Positions 16,035 to 24,971 of a DNA stretch of 64,000 bases are shown in pieces (position 1 is the stretch's first letter; each line of letters starts with the position of its first letter). The DNA is from SZUA-365 sp964635845. Lineage in GTDB: Bacteria > Bacteroidota > Ignavibacteria > SZUA-365. Under the pieces are notes generated by a model. The model had not been told where the DNA came from. It worked only from the letters and a program-made list of their open reading frames with translations, and ran no database searches. The position numbers and the translations under genes were made by a program. The DNA is taken from assembly GCA_964635845.1 (NCBI GenBank), contig CAZWNO010000001.1, positions 1-64,000 on the forward strand, written 5' to 3'.

Positions 16035-18566
16035 ATGAATTCGCGTCTGATCGAATCCCGGTCGCTGCACGTGCTGTTAATCATAGCGGGAGCGCTGCTG
16101 CTGGTACTGGCGTTGCTGCAGCTCCCGATCGGCATCGTCATACAGTACACACGCCCCGGTATTCCGTGGTTTCCGGTGGAACATGTCTCCGAGGGCATAC
16201 GGATCGTACCGGTGGTGAGCGTCGAAGGGGAGCCCGATGCCAGGTTCCAGGCGGGGGATATCCTCACCCGCGTCGATGAATTCAGACTCGACTCCGCCTA
16301 TTTCGACGACATGGGCTGGACGCGCTACCTGGCGGGCATCCGCATTGGCGATACGCTGCGGGTGACGCTGCAGCGCAGTGGGGAACGGCTATCCTTTCCG
16401 TTGATTCTCGAGGAATCGATGAATCGGCTGCGGGGACGCGGGATGTCTCTCGCAACCCTCGTGGTCAATAACATCTCGCCTGTCATACTTCTTCTGATCG
16501 GATACGTCATCCTTCTGCGCCGGCCGCGCCAGAGGCAGTCGGCACTGTTTTTCCTCATGCTGACGATGTACGGACTCTACATGATGAGTGCGACGCAGAC
16601 GAGTCAGTACATGCCCTGGTGGGCCCTGGTAGGCAAGTGGCGGACCCTCGTGGCCGAATTGAGCTTCACGCTGTTTCTCCCGCTGCTGCTGCATTTCCTG
16701 CTCGTGTTTCCGGAAGAGTGGTTCATGAGACAGCGTCCGCGCATGCGCCTCATGCTCGTGTACCTGCCCTATATCCTGCTGACGGCAGGCGGCTATCTCC
16801 TGATGGAATTCGCGCCCTCCGGCGGTTTGCGGATCTACGCCAGCGTCGTGGACATCGTGTACGCCGCCACGCCGATTGTGGGATTGATGATCCTGCGCGG
16901 TTCGCGACGGCGGGCCGTGGTGCCGTTGACGCTGCGCATGCTGCGTGTCGTGCGTCTGGGGATGCTGGCATTCTCGATCGGCTTCATCCTGCTGATCCTC
17001 CTCAACCACCTGTATGTGTTCCATGGCTACCTCCTGCCGGGTGCGATCACACTGCGCATCGCTGCCCTGCTCCTGGTTTCCCTCGCCTTGCCGGTGAGTT
17101 TCTGGTACGCGCTTCTGCGGTACGGATTTCTGGATGTACACATCCTTTTCAAGCGCACCACGCTGTATGCCATTCTTTCCGCAGTTATCATACTGGTGTT
17201 CATCCTGCTGTTCACCTTCCTGAATGCCGCGATCGAGGAATTCACCACCGTCGACACGCTGCTGGTATCCGTGATCGTTACGGCCGTGATCGCGATCTTT
17301 CTCGGACTGGCGAAAAGCTGGCTCGAAGAGATGCTCAACCGCCGCCTCTTCCGCGAGGAATACCAGCGCAGGGAAGCTCTGCGCAGGCTTTCCCGGGAAC
17401 TGCTCAACATGCTCGAACCGAAAGCCATCATCCAGAAGCTGGCCGGCCAGCTCCAGCACATCCTGCAGCTCGAGTATGTCACCGTGATCGAATGGGGCGG
17501 CGCAGGCATTCGGCGCACGCTTGCAGGCGATCCGCTTCCGGACGATTTGTTGAGTTCGCTGCAGGAGATACCCGGGACATTCGGCAGCGCGGAGACGGGC
17601 ACGGTGCTCAACGTCAACGCGATGCCGGGGGGCAGCGCCCTGCAGAGGCTCAACGCGTTTTTCTGCATCGGCGAGGTGGACGGCCTTCGCACCTGCGTGC
17701 TGCTCGGCAAGAAGAGCAGCGGACGGACGCTCCGCAACGAGGAGCTCACCGAACTGCAGACGGTTGCCGAGCACGCGACGCTCGGCTGGAAGAATGCGCT
17801 GCTCTCCGAGGACCTTCGCGAACAGGAGCGCATCAAGCAGGACGTCCTCATCGCGCAGCATATACAGACGGCGATGCTGCCGAGCCGGACGCCGGAGAGC
17901 AATGTCTGCGACATTGCCGCGATCACGCTACCCGCGCGGGAAGTGGGCGGGGACTTCTACGACTATCTTCCTTTCTCCGACGGAATGCTGGGCCTGGTGG
18001 TAGGGGATGTCTCCGACAAGGGCGTCTCCGCGGCGATGATCATGGCATCGACCATCAGCACGATACGCTTCGCCGCGGAGATCGAGAGTTCTCCGCGGGA
18101 GATTCTCGAAGCCGCCAACCGCCGGCTGTTTCGCGATACGTACCGGCAGATGTTCTCGGCGGTGTGCTTCGCGGTGCTCGATGAACACACGCTGGAACTG
18201 CATTTCACGAATGCAGGTCTGCCTAAGCCCCTGCTCGTGCGCGAGGGTGAGGCGTTCCTCATCGAATGGTCGGAGAACGGAGCGCATTACCCGCTCGGCA
18301 TGATGCAGGAGACCGAGTACCATGAAGAGCGTCTGCAGCTGCAGCCCGATGACATTCTGGTTCTGTATACCGATGGCATCATCGAAAGCGCGAACGAGGC
18401 CGGTGAGGAGTTCGGAATACGAAGACTGCGCGATACGGTGCGCAGCACGGCATCGCAGTCCGCTCAGGACATCCTGTTCCAGATCGTCACTGAAGCGCAG
18501 CGGCACACCGAGGGTACCGACCAGCACGATGACGTCACGATGATGGTGCTCCGGGTTCGTCCGTAA
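16035..18566 (+). CDS. Membrane-bound SpoIIE/RsbU-type PP2C phosphatase with PDZ-like and GAF-like regions
   Basis: About 843 residues starting at the ATG at 16035 (the frame opens earlier, but residues before MNSRLIES are not hydrophobic or conserved-looking). A first membrane helix (~13-35) is followed by a PDZ-like segment (~50-125; FQAGDILTRVDEFRL), then about eight more helices to ~425, a charged coiled coil and a GAF-like region (~445-600). The C-terminal PP2C domain begins at QHIQTAMLPS and shows metal-binding motifs GGDFYDY, GDVSDKGVSAAMIM, LYTDGIIESAN and DQHDDVTMMVL. Such proteins dephosphorylate anti-sigma-antagonist proteins in partner-switching stress pathways. No anti-sigma or antagonist gene lies nearby, so the target is unknown. 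Confidence 0.87.
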   Translation: MNSRLIESRSLHVLLIIAGALLLVLALLQLPIGIVIQYTRPGIPWFPVEHVSEGIRIVPVVSVEGEPDARFQAGDILTRVDEFRLDSAYFDDMGWTRYLAGIRIGDTLRVTLQRSGERLSFPLILEESMNRLRGRGMSLATLVVNNISPVILLLIGYVILLRRPRQRQSALFFLMLTMYGLYMMSATQTSQYMPWWALVGKWRTLVAELSFTLFLPLLLHFLLVFPEEWFMRQRPRMRLMLVYLPYILLTAGGYLLMEFAPSGGLRIYASVVDIVYAATPIVGLMILRGSRRRAVVPLTLRMLRVVRLGMLAFSIGFILLILLNHLYVFHGYLLPGAITLRIAALLLVSLALPVSFWYALLRYGFLDVHILFKRTTLYAILSAVIILVFILLFTFLNAAIEEFTTVDTLLVSVIVTAVIAIFLGLAKSWLEEMLNRRLFREEYQRREALRRLSRELLNMLEPKAIIQKLAGQLQHILQLEYVTVIEWGGAGIRRTLAGDPLPDDLLSSLQEIPGTFGSAETGTVLNVNAMPGGSALQRLNAFFCIGEVDGLRTCVLLGKKSSGRTLRNEELTELQTVAEHATLGWKNALLSEDLREQERIKQDVLIAQHIQTAMLPSRTPESNVCDIAAITLPAREVGGDFYDYLPFSDGMLGLVVGDVSDKGVSAAMIMASTISTIRFAAEIESSPREILEAANRRLFRDTYRQMFSAVCFAVLDEHTLELHFTNAGLPKPLLVREGEAFLIEWSENGAHYPLGMMQETEYHEERLQLQPDDILVLYTDGIIESANEAGEEFGIRRLRDTVRSTASQSAQDILFQIVTEAQRHTEGTDQHDDVTMMVLRVRP

Positions 18567-18579
18567 CACGCGGAGACAG

Positions 18580-21180
18580 GTGAACATGAATCCCGTGCCT
18601 GAAGGGATGCGGCATATCGAGGCCTATGGGAGAACGCTGTTCTCGCGGGTACTGGCTGCGGCTGCCACGCTGTCGCTGCATGTCCTCATCGCGCGCGCGG
18701 TCACGCCCGCGGAATACGGTGCGATCGCGTTTCTCGTGACGGTGCTGGCCATCCTTTTTCTCCTGCTTTCCTTCGGCAACGAACCGCTGCTCGTGCGCGA
18801 GGGTGGTGGAGCGTCGCCGCGCGCGCTGTCCGTCGTCGTTGTCGGCTTCGGCCTCGCCGTCGCTGTCGTCGCGGGAGCTGCCGCCGCGGCCGGCAGCATC
18901 GAGACGCTGTTCAGGATTCCGGGACTTGAGCGGCTCCTGCTGTGGGGTCTGCCCGTGCTGCCTCTGCAGGTGCTGCAGACCGCGCCGCGCGCTGAGTTAC
19001 TGCGAAGGCAGGAGTTTCCGCATCTCGCGCGAACCGACGCGATGAGCAGCATCCTTGCCTGGGTGCCGGCGTCGGTTTTTTTCGTTCTGACGGGGGATAT
19101 CGCGGCATTCGCGCTCTATCTTCTCGCCCTGCATCTACTGCGGCTGGCCGCCTACTGGAAGGCCAGCGCGCTGTTATCCTCGCGGTTTTTCCATCAGGGC
19201 ATACGGATACGGAGCTTTCTCGCCGGTTGGCGGATTTTTTCCATCGACAGTGCCACCTACCTCACGACGACCTTCGACGACCTGGTAGTCGCGGGCAACC
19301 TGGGTGCCGCGATGCTCGGAATCTACCACCTCTGCTATCGCGTCATCGCCGTGGCACAGGAGTTTGTCGCCGGGGTCCTGCGGCTCCTCTCCTACCCGCG
19401 CTATGTCGAGGCGGCATCCGACCGGGAACGCGTATACCGCCTCTTCTGCGCGGATACGCGATTCATGAACGCGATATTGCTTCCCGTGCTCGCCATCGCG
19501 TTTGCGACCGCGGATACTGCGATTCCCCTGCTGCTCGGGGATTCCTGGTCGGGCAGCATCTTCATTTTTCAAATGCTGACCATCGAAGCGATGCGGCAAT
19601 CGCTGCTGGCCCTGGGCGCGCAGGCGCTGATCGCGCTCGGTGACGAGCGAAGAGTGCTCCGTTATTCCCTTGTGTCCGCAGCGGTGCTGCTGCCGTCATT
19701 TGTGCTCCTGTCGCTCACCGATCTCCGCACTTTCGTCATCGGATTCGTCTTGGTGAATACGATCCTGAACGTCTATTTCCTCGAGATGATCCGGAAGAGC
19801 TTCGCGCGTCCCCTGCGTCCCCTGCTGATCGCCTGGATACCGGGGCTCCTGGCATCCGCGTTCACGGTGCTGCTCGCCTTCGGCCTGAATGCGCTGCGCT
19901 TGCCGGCGCTCGGGATGACGCTCGCGACCGCCGGCGCGACGCTCCTGTGCGTTGCAGCGGGATACGCGCTGTTCGCGCCCGATATCCTCCGATCGCTGCG
20001 CGCCACGATGGCCGGTTCGCGTTCCGAAGAATACAACGGACCTGCGGATCCGGTTGTCGTGTATGTCGATGGTCCCTTCGACGAAACGAATCCGCATCTT
20101 CAGCGCGTGTATGCGCTGATCCGGGACGACGTGGAAACGATCGAATTCCGCCCGCTGCATTTTCGCGCATGTCTTCGTGATGCCCTCCGGCGCGTCTTCC
20201 CCCTGCACGACGTGGCCTCGCACGACGTGGCCTCGCACGGCGTGGCTTCGCACGTTGGAAGGAGGCGTAGCCGCCGGATCATCCACATGCACTATCCCGC
20301 ATATCTGTACGCAGGTGGCACGCTTCCTGCGGCCTTGCTGCGAGGCCTGCGCAGCGCCATGCTGCTCGCGGCACTTCGCGCGCTCGGATTCCGCTTCGTA
20401 TTCACACTCCATGACGAAGGAGCGCACGATTTTCCGTTTCGCCGATGGGAGCGATGCTTCCTCACCGCGCTCTTTCAGGGCGCGGATCTTGCGACCACGC
20501 TTTCGAACGAGGGAGAGCGACTGCTGTTTGCCGTCCACGGCCGGACGTGGAATGTGCGGGTGGTACGGCATTGCATCTACGAGGTGCCGCCGTTCTCGGA
20601 GCAGCGCCGGCGGACAAAGCGGGAGGAACTGGGCATCGCCGATGATGCCCTCGTCATCCTGCTCTTCGGGACGGTGAAACCGTACAAGGGCTACGACGAC
20701 TTCATCCGGATCTGTGATGAGCTGCGCGAACCGTCCCTGCTCCTCGTCTGCGCCGGCCGGGGCATGACGCAGCTCGTGGGGCATGCGATGCGCGGGGGAC
20801 TGCGGACGGTCGTGATCGACCGCTTCGTCAGCGACGACGAGTGCGCCGCCCTCATGGATGCCGCGGATTTCGGGGCGCTGCCCTATCGGCGAATACTCCA
20901 TTCCGGTACGGCGATGCTGTACGCATCGCACGGCTGTCCGGTGATTGCTCCCCGGATGGGCGCCTTCATCGAGCAGGAGCGGGAGTACCGCATCGGGTTG
21001 TATTATGATCCTGCGTCCACAGCGGACCTCGAACGCGCGATCCGTCAGGCGGTCGCGCTCGGCAGGCAGCATTTCACCCCTGCGTTTCCTGAATTCCACG
21101 CAGCCCATCGCCCCGAGGACGAGGCGGAAGCGATGCGCGAGGTCTATCGGATGCTGTCAGGGAAGGAAGTGCTGCCGTAG
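18580..21180 (+). CDS. Fused polysaccharide flippase (Wzx-like) and family 1-type glycosyltransferase
   Basis: About 866 residues from a GTG at 18580 with GGAG 4 nt upstream; an ATG two codons later is equally possible. Residues ~15-470 are a multi-helix MOP-family flippase (SRVLAAAATLSLHVLIARAV; TPAEYGAIAFLVTVLAILFL), predicted to move lipid-linked oligosaccharide across the inner membrane. Residues ~485-866 are a GT-B glycosyltransferase: HMHYPAYLYAGG, FVFTLHDEGAHDF, then GTVKPYKGYDDFI, MDAADFGALPYR, LHSGTAMLYASHGCPVIAP. One protein therefore combines a transporter and a transferase, usually separate genes. Its 3' end overlaps the convergent GT2 gene by 24 bp. A short in-frame repeat lies within the transferase half. 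Confidence 0.83.
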   Translation: MNMNPVPEGMRHIEAYGRTLFSRVLAAAATLSLHVLIARAVTPAEYGAIAFLVTVLAILFLLLSFGNEPLLVREGGGASPRALSVVVVGFGLAVAVVAGAAAAAGSIETLFRIPGLERLLLWGLPVLPLQVLQTAPRAELLRRQEFPHLARTDAMSSILAWVPASVFFVLTGDIAAFALYLLALHLLRLAAYWKASALLSSRFFHQGIRIRSFLAGWRIFSIDSATYLTTTFDDLVVAGNLGAAMLGIYHLCYRVIAVAQEFVAGVLRLLSYPRYVEAASDRERVYRLFCADTRFMNAILLPVLAIAFATADTAIPLLLGDSWSGSIFIFQMLTIEAMRQSLLALGAQALIALGDERRVLRYSLVSAAVLLPSFVLLSLTDLRTFVIGFVLVNTILNVYFLEMIRKSFARPLRPLLIAWIPGLLASAFTVLLAFGLNALRLPALGMTLATAGATLLCVAAGYALFAPDILRSLRATMAGSRSEEYNGPADPVVVYVDGPFDETNPHLQRVYALIRDDVETIEFRPLHFRACLRDALRRVFPLHDVASHDVASHGVASHVGRRRSRRIIHMHYPAYLYAGGTLPAALLRGLRSAMLLAALRALGFRFVFTLHDEGAHDFPFRRWERCFLTALFQGADLATTLSNEGERLLFAVHGRTWNVRVVRHCIYEVPPFSEQRRRTKREELGIADDALVILLFGTVKPYKGYDDFIRICDELREPSLLLVCAGRGMTQLVGHAMRGGLRTVVIDRFVSDDECAALMDAADFGALPYRRILHSGTAMLYASHGCPVIAPRMGAFIEQEREYRIGLYYDPASTADLERAIRQAVALGRQHFTPAFPEFHAAHRPEDEAEAMREVYRMLSGKEVLP
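20206..20250 (+). repeat. Three in-frame 15-bp units inside the flippase-glycosyltransferase gene
   Basis: Two identical units CACGACGTGGCCTCG and a third with two changes, encoding HDVAS-HDVAS-HGVAS at about residue 542, in the N-terminal half of the transferase domain. Copy number could vary without shifting the frame. Confidence 0.85.
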
Positions 21181-22146
21181 GATACGGACGCGCTTGAGAC
21201 CGCGAGCCAGCAGACGGACGAACGCGTTGCGTCGTGCGGCCGAAAGGAAGGCGGTTCCCAGGCAGGCCGGTAAATAATACCGCCATATCCGAATATCCAG
21301 GGGGGATGTCCTCAGCAGCGGCGCCAGTATCCGCCGGACGTCGCGGCTGTCGCCGTAATAGTAATGCACCCGCGCCTCGCAGAGACTCCGTTCTGTCCGA
21401 GCCGGGAACACGACACCGCCCAGGGACTCGTCGGACAGGAAACGCAGCGCCCGGTCCATCGTGATCCTGTCCTGCTCCCTGCGATGAAGCGTGCTCAACG
21501 AATCCGCCGACACATGGATTCGCTGCAATTCATCCGCGAGATTGTGAAAACCTGCAAGCGGGAGCATGCGGAGTTGAAAGTCATAATCTTCCGTTGCGAT
21601 GAGCGACTCGTCGAATTTCCCGGCGGCCTCGGCCGCGCTGCGCCGGATGGCGCCGGCGCAGAAAGGCACAGCGCTGGTGAGCATCATGAGCGGGAGGATC
21701 TCCGCGTGGTCAGTCGGGAGCCGAAAAGGTCGCGGTGTCCTTTTATCATCTTCGACGACGACGCACTGGCACCCCAGCATCCCCACCTCGGGATGCACAC
21801 GCAGGAACGCGATCTGTTTCGCGAAGCGTTCGGGCAGCGCGACGTCATCGGAATCCTGAATGAGGATGAACTCGCCCCGGCAGAGCGCGAACGCCGCGTT
21901 CAGTGCCGCGGCGCGTCCGCGGTGCGGCAAGCGCACGACGTTGACGCGCGGATCCGCGATCGACTCCGCCATGTCAGCGGAACCGTCGGTCGAACCGTCA
22001 TCGACAATGATGTATTCGAAATCCGTGAAGCTCTGGGCGAGAACGCTGCGCATGGCGCGGGGCAGTATGTCGCGCCGGTTGTACACGGTGGTGACGACAC
22101 TCGCGGCAGGTGCGCGAACCGCGCTATGTGCTTCGTCGATTGTCAT
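21157..22146 (-). CDS. Family 2 glycosyltransferase
   Basis: 329 residues. The GT-A fold is plain: SVVTTVYNRRDILPRAMRSV at the start, VDDGSTDGS near residue 50, RAAALNAAF, and the DxD-like metal site QDSDDVALPERF near residue 97. The C-terminal part has the ATEDYDFQLRM motif seen in Rhamnosyl/galactosyl GT2 enzymes. No membrane helix, so it is cytoplasmic or peripheral. Its ATG overlaps the stop of the T9SS plug gene by 4 bp, so the two are probably co-translated; its 3' end overlaps the convergent flippase-glycosyltransferase gene. A role in surface glycan assembly is inferred from that neighbour. Confidence 0.88.
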   Translation of the reverse strand: MTIDEAHSAVRAPAASVVTTVYNRRDILPRAMRSVLAQSFTDFEYIIVDDGSTDGSADMAESIADPRVNVVRLPHRGRAAALNAAFALCRGEFILIQDSDDVALPERFAKQIAFLRVHPEVGMLGCQCVVVEDDKRTPRPFRLPTDHAEILPLMMLTSAVPFCAGAIRRSAAEAAGKFDESLIATEDYDFQLRMLPLAGFHNLADELQRIHVSADSLSTLHRREQDRITMDRALRFLSDESLGGVVFPARTERSLCEARVHYYYGDSRDVRRILAPLLRTSPLDIRIWRYYLPACLGTAFLSAARRNAFVRLLARGLKRVRILRQHFLP

Positions 22147-23444
22147 CTCCCCGCAACCCGGAACGCGAATCCCACCGCCCTGTTGACGCCGCCGAATTGA
22201 TCGTCGTCGTAATAGATAATCGCCCAGTACAGGTTGTTCGCGCCCCAGCCGTTTCCCTCCAGCCGCAGCCAGTCGGCTTCCGCGACGTACCCGAGTTCGT
22301 CGTCGTAGCGGCCGACGACATACTGGTAATCGTACGCGCCGCGCAGCAGCCAGCGATGCAGGAAGTAATGCCCGGATTCCTCGTCGTAGGTCATGCGGTC
22401 GTCGGGCTGCGGGTCCCAGTTGTTGAAGATGCCGGCGACGAACACGTCCGCATCCCCGATAAACGGATGTTCGAGTTCGAATTCCACGCAGAGGTAATCG
22501 GCATCGAAGCTGTGCAGCGGTTCGCTGATCGCGGATCCGTAATACATGCTGAGATCCGTCCCGAAGCGGAAGCGCGTGAAATCGGCGCCTTCAAACTTGC
22601 GTGCGATCTGACGGGCGGGATACACCGCCGGACGCCTCAGGTCGAAAAGCCGGTATCCGTTACCGGCGGGGATATTCTCGTACGTGAAGGTCTTGCGGTC
22701 CATGCCCATGCCTTCCACGAAAGTGTTGTCCCGGCGGTCGTAGCTGTCGACGCGGTAGTGCCTGTAGAGATCGAAATTCCGATAAAAATCTACTGTGCGG
22801 ACATAATCGGGAAACAGCGGACCCGGATTGGGGATGCGCAGCGACAGACGAAGCCGATGCACCTGATCGAAGGGCATATCCCATGGTGTCCAGTAATCGT
22901 TCCGCACTTCGAGTGCCGCGGTCGTGGCCTGTTCGACGACGATGAAGCGTCCCGAAGCGTAGATCGTTTCCTCATCGTCTTCGTCCGTGACATCGAAGAT
23001 CCAGTTTCCCGAATACAGGAATCGGACGAAGGGATGCTCCGGGCTGGGGAAACTGTTCGTGAAGCGCCATCTATAGTGGTCGATCCCGGCCGAGGCCTGC
23101 TCGTAAAAAAGAATCCGCGAGTAGGTGAAGAAGTCATCACGGACGAAGTAATCCGTGTCAATGTTCCAGTCCTTGTCGCAATGGTGGAAACGGATGGCGA
23201 GTCGTGGCGGCATCTCTTCCGCCACGTCGAAACGTATGGTGATGAACGCGGGCAGCGGAAACTCCCGGGCGCTGCTGTCGGCCTTGATCATGACCGGAAG
23301 GTTCGTCTCATCGCTCCCGGCATAGACGCGCAGTCCTCTGACGAACGGCGGCGAGGGACAGGACGGCTGTGCGGAATCCTGCGCAAGCGCCAGCGATGTC
23401 GACAGGAGTACCATCAGGAATGCTGATGCGATGAATCGGCTCAT
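22143..23444 (-). CDS. Type IX secretion system plug-domain protein (DUF5103 family)
   Basis: 433 residues starting at MSRFIASAFLMVLLSTSLAL and AQ, a Sec signal peptide (an upstream in-frame extension to 23546 lacks signal features and would overlap the promoter). The sequence follows the DUF5103/Plug layout: FVRGLRVYAGSDETNLPVM, LAIRFHHCDKDWN, ITDYF-type TDYFVRDDFFTYSRI, SGNWIFDV, and the C-terminal DVFVAGIFNNWDPQ with LLRGAYDYQYVVGR. In Flavobacterium the plug protein closes the SprA translocon pore when no cargo is being released. With T9SS cargo genes all around, the same role is a reasonable inference. The GT2 gene downstream overlaps by 4 bp. Confidence 0.83.
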   Translation of the reverse strand: MSRFIASAFLMVLLSTSLALAQDSAQPSCPSPPFVRGLRVYAGSDETNLPVMIKADSSAREFPLPAFITIRFDVAEEMPPRLAIRFHHCDKDWNIDTDYFVRDDFFTYSRILFYEQASAGIDHYRWRFTNSFPSPEHPFVRFLYSGNWIFDVTDEDDEETIYASGRFIVVEQATTAALEVRNDYWTPWDMPFDQVHRLRLSLRIPNPGPLFPDYVRTVDFYRNFDLYRHYRVDSYDRRDNTFVEGMGMDRKTFTYENIPAGNGYRLFDLRRPAVYPARQIARKFEGADFTRFRFGTDLSMYYGSAISEPLHSFDADYLCVEFELEHPFIGDADVFVAGIFNNWDPQPDDRMTYDEESGHYFLHRWLLRGAYDYQYVVGRYDDELGYVAEADWLRLEGNGWGANNLYWAIIYYDDDQFGGVNRAVGFAFRVAGR

Positions 23445-23449
23445 ATGCG

Positions 23450-23480
23450 ATAAAGTACACGCTCGACCGCTCGCAGTCAA
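23450..23480 (-). promoter_or_regulatory. Candidate promoter TTG-N20-TACTTTAT of the T9SS plug gene
   Basis: On the minus strand TTGACT starts at 23480 and TACTTTAT ends at 23450, with 20 bp between TTG and TA. Only 5 nt separate the box from the ATG at 23444, so the transcript may have no leader. It can also be read as TTGACT-N17-TACTTT. Confidence 0.42.
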
Positions 23481-23950
23481 TGCACGAAGAGGAGAATGCA
23501 CGACGTCCCCTCTTCGGGGGAATTGAGGGGGTAGAGCCGTCTGCACCGACGGGACCGTATGGCGAAAGCCTCGACTATCTTCTCAGGATTCAGTCCGGCA
23601 CTTTACCTCTTCTGATAATTCCGGCAACGTGCTTCCGGAATGCGGAAATCAATGGGGCAGACATTAACCATACTCAGTACTTCCATTCCATAGTCGGCGC
23701 AGGGGATGATGTCTGTGGCGGAACCACGGGTCGGATCGGGAAAACGTGGATGCATAAGAGCTGTTGAAACAAAGAGTTAAAAATTTAAAACGCAAGATGC
23801 CGGACATGAAGCGGAAACGGACATGATACGAAGCCGAAAAACGAATGCAAATGATTCGTAATTTTTATGGCTTTCATTACATATTTTTATTGTATTTGTA
23901 ATGATCTGTTAATTATATTACGCCCTACGAGGTATATTGGAGATATTATG

Positions 23951-23986
23951 CTCGGAAATGTCCTACCTCGGACATGCCGTTCCGAG
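23951..23986 (+). ncRNA. Strong nested hairpin in the AT-rich intergenic region
   Basis: CTCGGAA (23951-23957) pairs with TTCCGAG (23980-23986), and ATGTCC (23958-23963) pairs with GGACAT (23970-23975), leaving a six-base loop and one 4-base bulge. That is 13 perfect pairs in an otherwise AT-rich stretch, without a following T-run. It could be part of a small RNA, an attenuator or a protein-binding site; transcription is not shown. Confidence 0.4.
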
Positions 23987-24334
23987 CAGTATGGACCGGT
24001 GGAAACGTGATGTCCCATCAGGAATGGAGGCGGCTGTGATCGGATTCTGATACTGTGTGCGAGGTTTTCCAGGGGCACCTGTATCACGATTCGGTCGGCG
24101 GCACTCCCGACGTGCTGCCATCAATGCCGGGAATGAAGGCGTGTTCGTTTGCGGTCTCTGTCTGCGAACGGCCTGCCAAACGCCTCATCAACGCAGTGAA
24201 GTAACGACATAGCGCTCTTTGAAATAGGCTGAATCCGTCTTCCCTGATTTGTATGCTTATCGGGCAGATCGCAAAGTAGAGAAGTATTCTAATAAAAGAT
24301 ATTATTATCCGTAATATCCTAATTTAAAGCATTG

Positions 24335-24362
24335 TTTACATGCGTTTTACCAATGATATAAC
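24335..24362 (+). promoter_or_regulatory. Weak candidate promoter for the three-paralogue cluster
   Basis: TTTACA (24335-24340) and TATAAC (24357-24362) are 16 bp apart, a sigma-70-like arrangement about 70 nt before the first start codon. No TTG-N20-TAnnTTTG match was found between here and 24180, so this gene set may use a different sigma factor or an upstream start. Confidence 0.28.
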
Positions 24363-24436
24363 AACCCATAATACACTGAAACAATGACAATAGATCACAC
24401 GCCACATTTTTTCTCACAACACATCTGAGGTACATG

Positions 24437-24853
24437 ATGGAAACCACGAATGCAACTGTCGCCACACGCACGCTGACCGATCTGTTCATCGATGCACCGA
24501 TCGCACCGGCCCAGCCTGTAGTGCGCGAGCGCACCCGCCCGGTGTTCACCGGACTCGAGGACCACACGATCGCGATCGAGGAGGCCAGTGATCTGACGCG
24601 CAACTACCGCATGAGCGCTGGCAAGGGCGCGATCAAGGGAGGCTTCTTCGGACGCGCCGCGATCGAGCAGGTGCTCTCGCAGGAAGGCGCCGTCGGGATT
24701 CGCTACTACTACGCGAAGGAAAACAACGGCCGTCCGGTGCTGATCATGGTCGGTGTCGACGAGTACGGCAAGGACCTGGTCGACGGCTTCATCGCCGAGC
24801 GCTCCGTCCCTTGTCCTCCCTTCTGCGGAACCTTCAATCCCCTCAACAGCTGA
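24437..24853 (+). CDS. Small uncharacterised protein, paralogue 1 (CPPFC...NPLNS C-terminus)
   Basis: 138 residues starting METTNATVATRTLTDLF; the second of two adjacent ATGs is preferred because GAGG lies 6 nt upstream. There is no signal peptide or membrane helix, so it is predicted cytoplasmic. A Pro/Ala-rich segment is followed by FTGLEDHTIAIEEASDLTRN, a compact core (FFGRAAIEQVLSQEGAVGIR, then YYYAKENNGRPVLIMVGVDE), and a tail PCPPFCGTFNPLNS. I recall similar ~130-residue proteins with the same VGVD core and xLNS ending in other Bacteroidota, without known function. It is the first of three tandem copies that precede a membrane protein and a histidine kinase. Confidence 0.8.
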   Translation: METTNATVATRTLTDLFIDAPIAPAQPVVRERTRPVFTGLEDHTIAIEEASDLTRNYRMSAGKGAIKGGFFGRAAIEQVLSQEGAVGIRYYYAKENNGRPVLIMVGVDEYGKDLVDGFIAERSVPCPPFCGTFNPLNS

Positions 24854-24971
24854 GAAACGAGCACACGCTCTCGGCCGCGGAAAACCGATGCAGCCCGACA
24901 TTCAGAACAGCATGATCCTGATCGAACACACACAAGCAAATATTCAACTACTGAAAACAAGGAATAACGCA

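Larger units (their letters stand above)
23481..24436. other. About 950 bp without a convincing gene; AT-rich from about 23760
   Basis: The first part has G/C-tract inverted repeats near 23506-23535 and no credible gene. From about 23760 base composition falls sharply compared with the flanks, with runs such as TTAAAAATTTAAAA and TTAATTATATTA. A structured hairpin lies at 23951-23986. It overlaps a 20-codon reading frame (23948-24010) that has GGAG 5 nt before its ATG. The rest up to the first small paralogue gene contains one candidate promoter at 24335-24362 and nothing else I can name. Confidence 0.55.

Noticed and set aside
19696..21108. 470-codon minus-strand frame opposite the flippase-glycosyltransferase
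   Set aside because: No motif, highly charged; the plus strand encodes recognisable GT-B motifs throughout.
23480..23767. 95-codon plus-strand frame upstream of the AT-rich region
   Set aside because: No ribosome binding site, no recognisable fold, and it overlaps G-tract inverted repeats; probably non-coding.
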